A DNA stretch of 64,000 nt from Thalassospiraceae bacterium LMO-SO8 (GTDB taxonomy: Bacteria > Pseudomonadota > Alphaproteobacteria > Rhodospirillales > Casp-alpha2). The notes under the pieces are model-generated. The model saw only the letters and a list, made by a program, of their open reading frames with translations, made no database searches and was not told the DNA's origin. Location: positions 2,910,001-2,974,000 of the forward strand of contig CP134226.1 of NCBI GenBank assembly GCA_031655335.1, given 5' to 3'. Position numbers and translations under genes: made by a program. This document shows, piece by piece, positions 34,569 to 43,149 of the stretch (position 1 is its first letter; each line of letters begins with the position of its first letter).

Positions 34569-35772
34569 AGAGGCGATCATTGTTATTAACTGTGGGTCAT
34601 CAAGCGTAAAATTTGCGCTATTTTCTCCTGAGTTCGAGAGTTCTGTGCGGATTGCGCGTGGCGCGGTCGAGCGGATCGGCATAGGTGCCGGCCGGTTTTC
34701 AGTGTTGGATGGTTCTGGCGCGACCATTTTAGACGAGACACTCGAAGTTGAAAGTCACGCTGCCGCCATCGACGCGCTCCTCGACTGGCTTCAGGGCACC
34801 CAATACATGCCTGTGTCCGTCGGGCACCGTATCGTCCATGGCGGTGAAGAATGCGATTGCTCGCTCATCATCACTTCCGACTTGGAAGATCGCCTAAGCC
34901 GACTGATCCCTCTTGCCCCATTGCATCTCCCGCATAACCTGACGGGTATCAAGGCGGTGAAATTGCGTTGTCCGGAGCTTCCGCAGGTCGCCTGTTTCGA
35001 CACGGCGTTTCACCATGGACTTCCGCGCGTTGCACAGTTGACCGGACTGCCTCGCCGGTTCGATGACGACAGCATACGCCGGTTCGGTTTTCACGGCCTG
35101 TCCTATGAGTACGTTGTCGAGCAAGTGCGTCGTTGGCACGGCGATGAGGCGGCGGACGGGAAGATCGTTGCCGCGCATTTGGGCAACGGCGCGTCCATGA
35201 CGGCGATCAAGGGGGGACGGAGCATCGAAACCTCAATGGGGTTCAGCACCTTAGCGGGCCTTCCCATGGGGACGCGACCTGGAGATCTCGATCCCGGTGC
35301 CGTCCTTTACCTTCTGATGGAAAAGAACCTAACCCCCGCCGAACTGCAGCATATCCTTTATCGTGAATCCGGGGTGCTCGGTCGATCCGGCCTAAGCCGG
35401 AACATGCGAGATCTTCTGGCGCAACAGGATTTACCCGAGGCGGCTGAGGCGATCGAGTTTTTCTGCCATCACGCTCGCAGGCATCTAGCCGCGCAGACAG
35501 CGTCTCTCGGTGGCCTCGACCGGCTCGTCTTCACCGGTGGAATTGGTGCGAATTCGCCTGAAATCCGCGCGCGAATTTGTGATGGATTGTCCTATTTGGG
35601 GGTCGAAATCGACCCAGATAGAAATGCCCAAAACCTTCCGGTCGTATCTACTGATCGGAGCCGCGTCCCCATTGATGCGTTCGACACGGATGAGGAATCA
35701 GTGATCGCTCGGCATGTCCGGACGGTTTTGGAAAGCGCCTCGGGGAAAGGGGAACTAAATGCCTGTGCATAG
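34558..35772 (+). CDS. ackA: Acetate kinase
   Basis: A ~404-residue acetate/propionate kinase that makes ATP and acetate from acetyl phosphate. Family signatures: IVINCGSSSVKFALF at the N-terminus, VGHRIVHGGEE, FDTAFHHGLP, AHLGNGASM, GFSTLAGLPMGTRPGDLDPG and FTGGIGANSPEIR. Start choice among GTG 34555, ATG 34558 and ATG 34561 is open; AAGGTGAG fits the latter two. Overlaps DUF3141 upstream and pta downstream. Confidence 0.95.
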   Translation: MMVEEAIIVINCGSSSVKFALFSPEFESSVRIARGAVERIGIGAGRFSVLDGSGATILDETLEVESHAAAIDALLDWLQGTQYMPVSVGHRIVHGGEECDCSLIITSDLEDRLSRLIPLAPLHLPHNLTGIKAVKLRCPELPQVACFDTAFHHGLPRVAQLTGLPRRFDDDSIRRFGFHGLSYEYVVEQVRRWHGDEAADGKIVAAHLGNGASMTAIKGGRSIETSMGFSTLAGLPMGTRPGDLDPGAVLYLLMEKNLTPAELQHILYRESGVLGRSGLSRNMRDLLAQQDLPEAAEAIEFFCHHARRHLAAQTASLGGLDRLVFTGGIGANSPEIRARICDGLSYLGVEIDPDRNAQNLPVVSTDRSRVPIDAFDTDEESVIARHVRTVLESASGKGELNACA

Positions 35773-36775
35773 TCATGCTGAGGGGCTCGAAGAACTGGTT
35801 GAGCGTGCAGAAAAGCTTCCGCCGATCCGAATGGCCGTGATTGCAGCAGACCAGACGCTTGTTCTTCAGTCTGTGGCGCAAGCGCGGAAGGCCGGTCTTA
35901 TTGTGCCGCTCCTCATCGGTGCGCCGGACGAGATTATTGCATGCGCGGGTGAAATTGACGCCGATATCACCGGTGTTGAAATCATCACTGCAATAGAAGC
36001 GGAGGAAGCGGCTCGGGTTGGCGTTGACCTCGTTCGTGGTGGACGAGCAGATGCACTCATGAAAGGGCGAATTCACACAGACGCATTGATGCGGGCGGTT
36101 CTCGATTCTGATCGCGGGCTCAGACTGCCCGGCCAGCGTGTCAGTCACGTATTTGTGGTCGATATCCCGACCTATCCGAAACTGTTGGCGATTACAGATG
36201 CGGCGATAAACATTTCTCCGGACCTAAACGCGAAGGCGCAAATTCTTCAGAACGCCATCTCGCTCTTTCATCTCCTTGGCGTCGCTAGACCCAAGGTCGC
36301 AGTGCTCTCGGCTGTTGAAACGGTGAATCCGGCGATTGTATCGACGGTGGACGCGGCTTGCCTCGCGTTGATGGCAAGACGGGGGCAAATCTCTGGCGCT
36401 GTCATTGATGGCCCCATGGCCTTTGATAATGCGATCTCGAGTGACGCTGCAAAGGTGAAGGGGATCGTGTCCGAGGTCGCGGGAGATGTCGATATTCTCC
36501 TCGTTCCCGATCTCATATCCGGCAACATCTTGGCCAAGAATCTAGAATATCTGGCAGGCGCCACGGCGGCGGGTATCGTATTGGGATTGTCCGCGCCGGT
36601 CGTCCTAAGTTCGCGTGCCGATCCGACCCAGGCGCGCTTGGCGGCAATGGCGCTTGCCGTCCTAATGCATCAGTCATCGGCGGCTCAACGACAACAAGGG
36701 CGCGAGGAAGAGCTCGAGTCTGCGATTCACTGTGCAGCCCAACCCGAAAGCGCCTGTTGTCCTATTGGAGCGTGA
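35759..36775 (+). CDS. Phosphate acetyl/butyryltransferase
   Basis: A 338-residue enzyme forming acetyl phosphate from acetyl-CoA (or butyryl analogues). Motifs: GRADALMKGRIHTDALMRAVL, SHVFVVDIPTYPKLLAITDAAINI, DGPMAFDNAIS and PDLISGNILAKNLEYLAGA. It is the short Pta/Ptb type. AAAGGGGA precedes the ATG, which overlaps ackA by 14 bp. With AckA it gives substrate-level ATP from acyl-CoA, useful when respiration is blocked. Confidence 0.92.
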   Translation: MPVHSHAEGLEELVERAEKLPPIRMAVIAADQTLVLQSVAQARKAGLIVPLLIGAPDEIIACAGEIDADITGVEIITAIEAEEAARVGVDLVRGGRADALMKGRIHTDALMRAVLDSDRGLRLPGQRVSHVFVVDIPTYPKLLAITDAAINISPDLNAKAQILQNAISLFHLLGVARPKVAVLSAVETVNPAIVSTVDAACLALMARRGQISGAVIDGPMAFDNAISSDAAKVKGIVSEVAGDVDILLVPDLISGNILAKNLEYLAGATAAGIVLGLSAPVVLSSRADPTQARLAAMALAVLMHQSSAAQRQQGREEELESAIHCAAQPESACCPIGA

Positions 36776-36778
36776 ACG

Positions 36779-38563
36779 ATGTGTGCGACCATGAACAAAA
36801 TGAAGAATGGCCTGGAGTGTGAGGCGCCTGATCTCAAGTATGCCCCCAAAACCCACCCTTCGTTGGACCAACCGCTGAATGCTGCGCTTGGGCGGGTAAC
36901 CGGTGGGATCAGCCCTACAGCTCTCTCTCAGGCGTACATCGATTGGGCTCAACATCTCCTTATGTCGCCGGACAAGCAGATTGAACTTGTGCTCAAGGCA
37001 CAACGAAAGTTTTTGCGGTATATCGAATTCAGCCATAGTGCCTGTTGCGACCCTCAATGCGCACCATGCATCGCTCCCTTGCCTCATGACAAGCGGTTCG
37101 CGGCCGAGGAATGGCAGGATTGGCCTTATCGGCTTTCCTACCAAGGGTTCCTTCTTACCCAGCAGTGGTGGCACAACGCCACGACCCAGGTTCCCGGCGT
37201 CTCTAAACATCATGAACAGGTAGTTTCCTTCGTCGCCCGCCAACTACTTGACGTTGTTTCGCCGGCGAATTACCCGGCGACCAATCCGGAGTTTCGAAAG
37301 GCGACGCTGGAAAGCAGCGGTCAAAACCTGGTTCAGGGGGCGCTGAATTTTGTAGAGGATTGGAAACTTGCCCTTCAGGGTGAACGCCCGTCCGCGGCAA
37401 AGCAGTTCCAGATTGGGCGCAATCTGGCAGTCACGCCAGGAAAGGTCATTTTCCGCAACGAATTGATTGAACTTATCCAATACACGCCAGCATCCGGAAA
37501 GGTTTATCCAGAGCCGATCCTGATCACACCGGCTTGGATAATGAAGTACTACATCCTCGACCTCAGCCCTGAAAATTCACTGGTCAGGTTTCTTGTCGAG
37601 CAGGGACACACGGTATTCATCATCTCCTGGAAGAACCCGTCGGTGGAGGACCGCGAGCTCAGTCTGGAAGATTACCGTTTATTTGGTGTGATGGCGGCGC
37701 TTGATGCGATCTCTGCGATCATGCCTGGGAGGGGCATCCACGGCGTCGGATATTGTCTCGGCGGCACTCTTATGGCTATCGCGGCTGCGTGGATGGCCCG
37801 TGAGGATGATCGTCGTTTGGTATCCTTGACATTATTCGCCGCGCAAACCGACTTTACCGAGGCTGGCGAACTTATGCTGTTTATCGATGAGGCTCAGGTC
37901 AACTTTCTCGAGAATATTATGGCAGAGACAGGATACCTGGACACCAAGCAAATGGCTGGCGCTTTTCAGCTCCTGCGCTCCAACGACCTTATATGGTCAA
38001 GCATGGTGAACGCATACCTGTTCGGCGAACGACTGCCTATGATTGACCTGATGGCCTGGAACGCAGATGCAACACGGATGCCGTCGAAAATGCATTCGGA
38101 GTATCTCCGTAAGCTCTTCCTGAATAATGACCTTGCCGACGAGCGCTATGTCATCGACGGTCGAGCAATCTCATTGCGGGACATCCGTATTCCGATTTTT
38201 GCGGTCAGTACTTTGTCCGATCATATCGCTCCGTGGCGCTCCGTATATAAAATCCATGCTCAGACCAACGCCGATGTCACCTTTGTTCTATCTACTGGTG
38301 GTCACAATGCCGGCGTCGTTAATCCGCCAGGCAACGCGAAGCGATCCCACCAAATCGCCGCTCACGATGATCTCGAAGCCTATCTCGATCCTGATTCCTG
38401 GCAGTCACAGGCGGACAATCATGAAGGATCTTGGTGGCCCTGTTGGCGGAAGTGGCTTGCGACGAATTCGGGAGTACTGGTCGACCCGCCTCGAATGGGG
38501 GCTGCGCGGAAAGGCTATAAACCGCTCTGCGATGCCCCTGGGACATATGTCTATATGCAGTGA
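36779..38563 (+). CDS. phaC: Class I-like poly(3-hydroxyalkanoate) synthase
   Basis: A 594-residue PHA synthase that polymerises 3-hydroxyacyl-CoA into carbon-storage granules. The lipase-like box with catalytic Cys is GVGYCLGGTLMAIAA; the catalytic Asp and His are in STLSDHIAPWRSVY and STGGHNAGVVNPPG. The N-terminal PhaC domain (WQDWPYRLSYQGFLLTQQWW) is present. No phaA/phaB genes are here, so the substrate must come from elsewhere. Starts 3 bp after pta. Confidence 0.93.
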   Translation: MCATMNKMKNGLECEAPDLKYAPKTHPSLDQPLNAALGRVTGGISPTALSQAYIDWAQHLLMSPDKQIELVLKAQRKFLRYIEFSHSACCDPQCAPCIAPLPHDKRFAAEEWQDWPYRLSYQGFLLTQQWWHNATTQVPGVSKHHEQVVSFVARQLLDVVSPANYPATNPEFRKATLESSGQNLVQGALNFVEDWKLALQGERPSAAKQFQIGRNLAVTPGKVIFRNELIELIQYTPASGKVYPEPILITPAWIMKYYILDLSPENSLVRFLVEQGHTVFIISWKNPSVEDRELSLEDYRLFGVMAALDAISAIMPGRGIHGVGYCLGGTLMAIAAAWMAREDDRRLVSLTLFAAQTDFTEAGELMLFIDEAQVNFLENIMAETGYLDTKQMAGAFQLLRSNDLIWSSMVNAYLFGERLPMIDLMAWNADATRMPSKMHSEYLRKLFLNNDLADERYVIDGRAISLRDIRIPIFAVSTLSDHIAPWRSVYKIHAQTNADVTFVLSTGGHNAGVVNPPGNAKRSHQIAAHDDLEAYLDPDSWQSQADNHEGSWWPCWRKWLATNSGVLVDPPRMGAARKGYKPLCDAPGTYVYMQ

Positions 38564-38620
38564 ATTGATGGCGACGTGAGATTGGTTCACTCGCTCGAAC
38601 TGCAGGAGGAGTATCAGAGA

Positions 38621-39403
38621 ATGGAAGTCATAGATTTGAATGGCCGGAAAGGACTGGTCGTTGGTATTGCCAACGAGCACAGCCTTGCTTGGTCGGCGGC
38701 GCAGCGTTTCCGGAATGCCGGCGCCGAACTGGCGATCTCCTACCTGAACGACAAGGCGATGCCGTTTGTTGAGCCGCTTGCCCGCGAAATCGAAACCCCG
38801 GTTTTCCTTCCCTGTGACGTCTCCGTCCCCGGGCAGTTGGAAAAGTTGTTTGACACGATAGCGGAAAAATGGGGTCGACTGGATTTTCTTCTGCATTCGA
38901 TCGCTTGGGCCCGGAAAGAGGATCTGCATGGCAGGCTGACCGACTGTTCGAGCGATGGGTTCGCTGAATCAATGTTGATATCTTGTCATTCCTTTATCCG
39001 CATGGCCAAGCTTGCCGAGCCATTGATGCAAGAGGGCGGCAGCCTGATGACTCTAAGCTACTACGGTGCTGAGAAGGTGGTTGATCACTACAATGTCATG
39101 GGGCCTGTGAAGGCTGCTCTCGAAGCATCAGTTCGGTACTTGGCACATGAACTCGGACGCTCTTCCATTAGAGTGAACGCCATCTCGGCGGGCGCTGTGG
39201 CAACACGCGCTGCTTCCGGGATTGAGCATTTCGACGAACTCCTGAATGAAACGGTGCGAAAGGCGCCGCTTCGGAGAACCGTCGAATCCTGTGAAGTTGG
39301 ACGCGCCGCATTGATGTTGGCGAGCGATTATTCTTCCGCCATTACAGGTGAAACGCTCCACGTCGACGCCGGATTTCATATTGAGGGCATGGTTTTTCAT
39401 TGA
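38621..39403 (+). CDS. fabI: Enoyl-ACP reductase FabI-like SDR
   Basis: A 260-residue NAD(P)H-dependent enoyl-ACP reductase, final step of fatty-acid elongation. Signatures: GLVVGIANEHSLAWSAA, LHSIAWARKEDL, and the Tyr-x6-Lys active site in SYYGAEKVVDHYNVMGPVK (YYGAEKVVDHYNVMGPVK), followed by RVNAISAGAVATRAASGI. ATG at 38621 has AGGAGG upstream. Probably an accessory copy; last gene of the ack-pta-PHA operon. A paralogue not subject to the normal fab control could redirect acyl chains. Confidence 0.9.
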   Translation: MEVIDLNGRKGLVVGIANEHSLAWSAAQRFRNAGAELAISYLNDKAMPFVEPLAREIETPVFLPCDVSVPGQLEKLFDTIAEKWGRLDFLLHSIAWARKEDLHGRLTDCSSDGFAESMLISCHSFIRMAKLAEPLMQEGGSLMTLSYYGAEKVVDHYNVMGPVKAALEASVRYLAHELGRSSIRVNAISAGAVATRAASGIEHFDELLNETVRKAPLRRTVESCEVGRAALMLASDYSSAITGETLHVDAGFHIEGMVFH

Positions 39404-39448
39404 GATTTGGTCGCGGGGCTGTTTGCGACCGAGGCAGAAAATTTTGAC

Positions 39449-39479
39449 TTGACCCTCCTGCTGCCGGAGCTCTCATACA
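39449..39479 (+). promoter_or_regulatory. CueR/HmrR-type promoter
   Basis: TTGACC (39449-39454), 19-bp spacer with CTCCTGCTGCCGGAG, and CATACA at -10. It lies 36 bp before the beta-propeller gene start. Confidence 0.8.
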
Positions 39480-39514
39480 AAGATTTATTCGGTTTTGAGC
39501 GAATGGAGAGGGTT

Positions 39515-40612
39515 ATGTTTCAGCAATCGATCAGTCGAGTTTCGGAGGCCCGCGCAACAGGATTGGGTTTTCTTATCATGGCGGCCTATTTCGCGATGGC
39601 TGCGCTTTCCTCGGCCTCAGCCGGAGAACGGAATGTGGTTTTTGTCCCCATGGGCGGCAACAATGAAATCGCGGTTATCGATGTCGATACAAACAAGGTC
39701 GTCGAGCGCATCACCGGCGTACCGGCTGTCCACGGGCTTGCCAAGACGCCCGACGGGAAGCTCCTTATCGCCGGCAGCTTCACGGAGGTCGAACCCGGCG
39801 CCACAATACCTGAACGGCCTGCGGGTGTGTCGGCGGAAGACCATGCCGCGCATCACGCGAAACCAGCAAGCCGACCGGTGGCGAAGAGCGCCGTCATAAG
39901 CCGCGTAAACTTCATCAAGGTTAAGGATCGTTCCGTGGTTCGTCGGGTTGACGTTCCGGGTGGGGTTCATCATGTTGCCGCGTCGCCCAATGGTTCCTAC
40001 GCCGCTGTGACCCATCCCAATCAGGACGCGGTGTCCGTGATCGATATTCGGACGTTCACGGTCGTTGCGACCGTCAAGACCGGGGCCGTGCCCAATTATG
40101 CCGCCTTTTCTCAGGACGGAGCCCGCCTTTACGTCAGCGATTCCGGTGACAACTCCGTCAGCATTGTGCGCACGGCCAACTGGCGGGTTTCCGACAGGGT
40201 GAAGGTTGGAGAAGCCCCGGAGCACCTCGTTGTTCGAGATGATCTCGGAAAGATGTTCGTCAACAACGTTGGCGACGGCACTGTGTCGGTCATTGACCTT
40301 AAGCACCTTGCCGTTGCCAAGGTTTTAAAGGGCGGTGAGGATCCGCACGGCATCGACGTGTCTGAGGACGGCCGGACGCTTTTTGTGAGCGCCAAGGGCG
40401 CGGACAAGCTCATTGCGATCGATCTGAGTTCCGGTGACCGGCGCGAACTGACGTTGGCACCGCAACCCTACCATCTGGCGGTGATCAAGGGCCAAGGCGT
40501 GATCTATGTCTCGAGCGTCGAACTGCCGAAGCTATGGGTTGTCGATGCGAAGACCCTGAAACTGACCGGCACGATCGACGTCGGCGGCAAGGGACATCAG
40601 TTAGTTCAGTAG
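39515..40612 (+). CDS. Periplasmic YVTN-type beta-propeller protein
   Basis: A 365-residue exported protein. Signal anchor (GLGFLIMAAYFAMAALSSASA) followed by repeated ~45-residue blades such as NEIAVIDVDTNKVVERITGVP, DAVSVIDIRTFTVVATVKTG, NSVSIVRTANWRVSDRVKVG and GTVSVIDLKHLAVAKVLKGG. A His-rich insert (EDHAAHHAKPASR) interrupts blade 2. Related to YncE and haem-d1-type propellers without their catalytic residues. GGAGAGGG lies just upstream of the ATG. A scaffold or binding role is likely; the ligand is unknown. Confidence 0.82.
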   Translation: MFQQSISRVSEARATGLGFLIMAAYFAMAALSSASAGERNVVFVPMGGNNEIAVIDVDTNKVVERITGVPAVHGLAKTPDGKLLIAGSFTEVEPGATIPERPAGVSAEDHAAHHAKPASRPVAKSAVISRVNFIKVKDRSVVRRVDVPGGVHHVAASPNGSYAAVTHPNQDAVSVIDIRTFTVVATVKTGAVPNYAAFSQDGARLYVSDSGDNSVSIVRTANWRVSDRVKVGEAPEHLVVRDDLGKMFVNNVGDGTVSVIDLKHLAVAKVLKGGEDPHGIDVSEDGRTLFVSAKGADKLIAIDLSSGDRRELTLAPQPYHLAVIKGQGVIYVSSVELPKLWVVDAKTLKLTGTIDVGGKGHQLVQ

Positions 40613-40637
40613 TGGGCTTCAGTTGGAGGGCGATAAA

Positions 40638-40937
40638 ATGGCTGAAAGACATTCCAACGGCATATTGAGCGGGTTGTTTTCGCGAAGCGGCTTGGTCCTT
40701 GCTGGGTTTCTCGGTGTTGCCGGATACTTTCTCTGGACCGAGCATCAGGCGCACGTGGCCAGTGCGTTACCGTATCTTCCATGGCTTCTTATTCTTCTGT
40801 GTCCCTTGATGCACCTCTTTATGCACCACGGGCACGATGGCCATGGCGGCCACAAGGGGCACGAAGGCCACCAATCGGAAGGGAAGACCGAGGGCGGTCG
40901 GGACGAAGGCAATAATCGTGGAGGACCAAGCGCATGA
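40638..40937 (+). CDS. DUF2933 His-rich membrane protein
   Basis: A 99-residue protein: one or two membrane helices (SGLVLAGFLGVAGYFLWTEH and LPWLLILLCPLMHLFMHHGH) followed by a His/Gly-rich tail (HHGHDGHGGHKGHEGHQ). DUF2933 proteins are found in copper-resistance clusters. GGAGGG precedes ATG 40638. The end overlaps the methyltransferase start (ATGA). Confidence 0.83.
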   Translation: MAERHSNGILSGLFSRSGLVLAGFLGVAGYFLWTEHQAHVASALPYLPWLLILLCPLMHLFMHHGHDGHGGHKGHEGHQSEGKTEGGRDEGNNRGGPSA

Positions 40938-41587
40938 GCGAGACAACTAACGCATACGGTCTTTGGTCCCTTGTGATCATTAACTCCGCAGTATTTATCA
41001 TGTTTGCTTTCAGTTTCTTCAAGCCACAGACGGCAACGGACTGGCGGTCCTTCGGGGCGTTCAGCGCGTTCCTGGTCGCGTTGTTCACTGAGATGTATGG
41101 CTTTCCGCTGACCATCTACCTTCTATCGGGCTGGCTTCAGAGCAATTATCCGGGGATCGACTGGTTAGCTCATGATTCGGGCCACCTGCCCGAGATGATC
41201 TTCGGCTGGCAGGGCAACCCGCATTTCGGTCCATTCCATATTCTGAGCTTCGCGTTCATCCTGGCGGGATTCGCGCTGATTTCGTCCGCCTGGCGCGTTC
41301 TTTACCAGGCGCAGAAATCCGGCACGCTGGCGAGGACGGGCGCTTATGCGAAGGTCCGTCACCCGCAGTACGTTGGATTTATCGCCATTATGATCGGATT
41401 CCTTTTTCAGTGGCCGACGGTTCTGACGCTGGCGATGTTCCCGGTCCTCGTCTGGATGTACGTCCGGCTGGCATATGCGGAGGAACAGACAGCGCTGAAG
41501 GAGTTCGGCGCTGAATACGAAGACTACCGGTCCAGGGTTCCGGCGTTTATCCCTCGGTTTGGGGACTTGGTCGATACGACGACATAA
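40934..41587 (+). CDS. Isoprenylcysteine-methyltransferase-like membrane protein
   Basis: A 217-residue integral membrane methyltransferase of the ICMT/PEMT group. Five membrane helices and the SAM-binding signature GAYAKVRHPQYVGFIAIMIG with YAEEQTALKEFGAEYEDYRSRVP. The substrate could be a lipid or another small membrane molecule. Translation is coupled to DUF2933, a recurrent pair in metal-resistance regions. Confidence 0.85.
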   Translation: MSETTNAYGLWSLVIINSAVFIMFAFSFFKPQTATDWRSFGAFSAFLVALFTEMYGFPLTIYLLSGWLQSNYPGIDWLAHDSGHLPEMIFGWQGNPHFGPFHILSFAFILAGFALISSAWRVLYQAQKSGTLARTGAYAKVRHPQYVGFIAIMIGFLFQWPTVLTLAMFPVLVWMYVRLAYAEEQTALKEFGAEYEDYRSRVPAFIPRFGDLVDTTT

Positions 41588-41634
41588 CCGCATCCGGGGT
41601 TAACGACCAAGCTAAGTGAGCAGGTTGTTTCACG

Positions 41635-42189
41635 ATGATGAAATCAGAAGGACATATTGAAAGCCTCAGGATTGACGAGCGGTCGAGACGCGATTTTCTG
41701 ATCGTCTCAACATCGACGCTCGCAGCTACCGGCGTGGCTTTGTCGGTTTGGCCGTTGATCGACAGCCTTAATCCGGCATCCGACACGCTCGCGCTCGCAT
41801 CGACAGACTTGAACCTGCAGCCTATTGAGCGCGGCCAGCGGATTACGGTTGTTTGGCAAGGCAAGCCGGTATTTGTGGATCGTCGTACTCCGGAGGCCGT
41901 TACAAAAGCGAAGGCAGATGATGGCGCGGCCTTGCCGGATCCGGAGAAGGATGCGGACCGGGTCCAAAGGGAAGAGTGGTTAATTGTCGTTGGGATTTGC
42001 ACACATCTGGGCTGCATTCCCCTTGGTCAGCGAGAAGGGAGCCGGCGAGGTGATTTCGGCGGCTGGTTTTGCCCCTGTCATGGGTCTCACTACGACACCT
42101 CCGGCCGCATCAGGAAAGGGCCGGCGCCGCGCAATCTGGTCGTGCCGCCATATGCTTTCCCCAACCCTGAGAAATTGGTTATCGGATGA
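41635..42189 (+). CDS. Rieske iron-sulfur protein, unpaired
   Basis: A 184-residue Rieske protein resembling the bc1-complex subunit PetA. An N-terminal Tat-like anchor (RSRRDFLIVSTSTLAATGVAL) and both cluster-binding boxes, CTHLGCIPL and CPCHGSHYDTSGR with GPAPRNLVVP, are intact. No cytochrome b or c1 gene is adjacent, so this is a lone copy. It may replace the housekeeping subunit under stress or serve another redox chain with the cytochrome c at 42674. Confidence 0.9.
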   Translation: MMKSEGHIESLRIDERSRRDFLIVSTSTLAATGVALSVWPLIDSLNPASDTLALASTDLNLQPIERGQRITVVWQGKPVFVDRRTPEAVTKAKADDGAALPDPEKDADRVQREEWLIVVGICTHLGCIPLGQREGSRRGDFGGWFCPCHGSHYDTSGRIRKGPAPRNLVVPPYAFPNPEKLVIG

Positions 42190-42212
42190 CATTGGAAATG
42201 GAAGGATTTGTT

Positions 42213-42617
42213 ATGAGAACAAAGTTGATCGGCGGGGCGCACGCTTTTCGTCGATATGGTCTCGCTTTCCGGATCTTCGTAGTGGCGGCGGTGGCGGTGG
42301 CGGTGGTCTCAGTTACGGCGGTATCTAGCGCGCGGGCTGAGATGAGTGCGGACGAAATTCGAAATAAAGTCGCCGCTGACTACGGTGTTACGGTTCTGAA
42401 AATAACACCTGTGGAGAGCGCGTCAGGCACTCGTTATGCCGTGACCGTGATGGCTCCTGGCGGCAACCGGAACCATGCGTTTCAAGTCAACACCATCGTG
42501 GTTGATGGTGGAACCGGCAAACCGGTGATTCTGTATGGCCATACCGGCGGGCAACAGCAATCGGCGGCGCCGTCGATTTCACACCGCACGCATCCACGCA
42601 CGGCTGGGGATGAATAG
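42213..42617 (+). CDS. Small exported PepSY-like protein
   Basis: A 134-residue protein with a long basic N-terminus and signal helix (FRIFVVAAVAVAVVSVTAVSSARA). A ~60-residue PepSY-like domain follows (VAADYGVTVLKITPVESASG...YAVTVMAPGGN...TIVVDGGTGKPV). The tail is Gln/His-rich. GGAAGG lies 9 bases before ATG 42213; an ATGA-overlapping start at 42186 is also possible. Function unknown; perhaps an inhibitor-like or metal-binding periplasmic protein. Confidence 0.65.
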   Translation: MRTKLIGGAHAFRRYGLAFRIFVVAAVAVAVVSVTAVSSARAEMSADEIRNKVAADYGVTVLKITPVESASGTRYAVTVMAPGGNRNHAFQVNTIVVDGGTGKPVILYGHTGGQQQSAAPSISHRTHPRTAGDE

Positions 42618-42673
42618 AATGATCGGGCAGAGCTGTTGAACACCAGAGAAGTCGTCGCCGTGGAGGTGGAGTA

Positions 42674-43105
42674 GTGAAGATCATGGACAAGGTGCCCGCC
42701 ATCTTTGTGAGTGCGTTTGTCATAGGCGGCATTGCCATCATCGGTTGGACGATTTTCTCCATGGAACGGGCAGACACAGTTGTTTCGGTGAAGGTGCCCA
42801 CGCTGTCGCAGCCGGCGAAGGCCGGCAAGGCGGCGTTCGATGCGACCTGCGCTCAGTGCCACGGTGCTAACGCCGCCGGATCTGACAAGGGGCCGCCTCT
42901 GGTGCATGACATCTACAATCCGGGCCATCATGCAGACTATGCGTTCGTGCTCGCGGCCCAGCGGGGCGTGCGGCAACATCATTGGCCGTTCGGTGACATG
43001 CCGCCGCAGCCACAGGTGAGCGAGGCGGATATCGGGGCCATTGTCCGCTACATTCGCGAGTTGCAGACCGCTAACGGAATTGGATACCGGCCACACAACA
43101 TGTGA
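42674..43105 (+). CDS. Membrane-anchored c-type cytochrome
   Basis: A 143-residue class I cytochrome with one N-terminal membrane helix (IFVSAFVIGGIAIIGWTIF). Haem site CAQCHGANAAG, a His-rich stretch (YNPGHHADYAFV, RQHHWPFGDMPPQP) and the axial Met in GDMPP. Start GTG 42674 has GGAGGTGGA directly upstream. Together with the Rieske protein it could form a short electron-transfer branch. Confidence 0.85.
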   Translation: MKIMDKVPAIFVSAFVIGGIAIIGWTIFSMERADTVVSVKVPTLSQPAKAGKAAFDATCAQCHGANAAGSDKGPPLVHDIYNPGHHADYAFVLAAQRGVRQHHWPFGDMPPQPQVSEADIGAIVRYIRELQTANGIGYRPHNM

Positions 43106-43149
43106 AGTGGCCGTGTGCATTCCTCCAACCTCTGTTTCTGAGAGAATAA

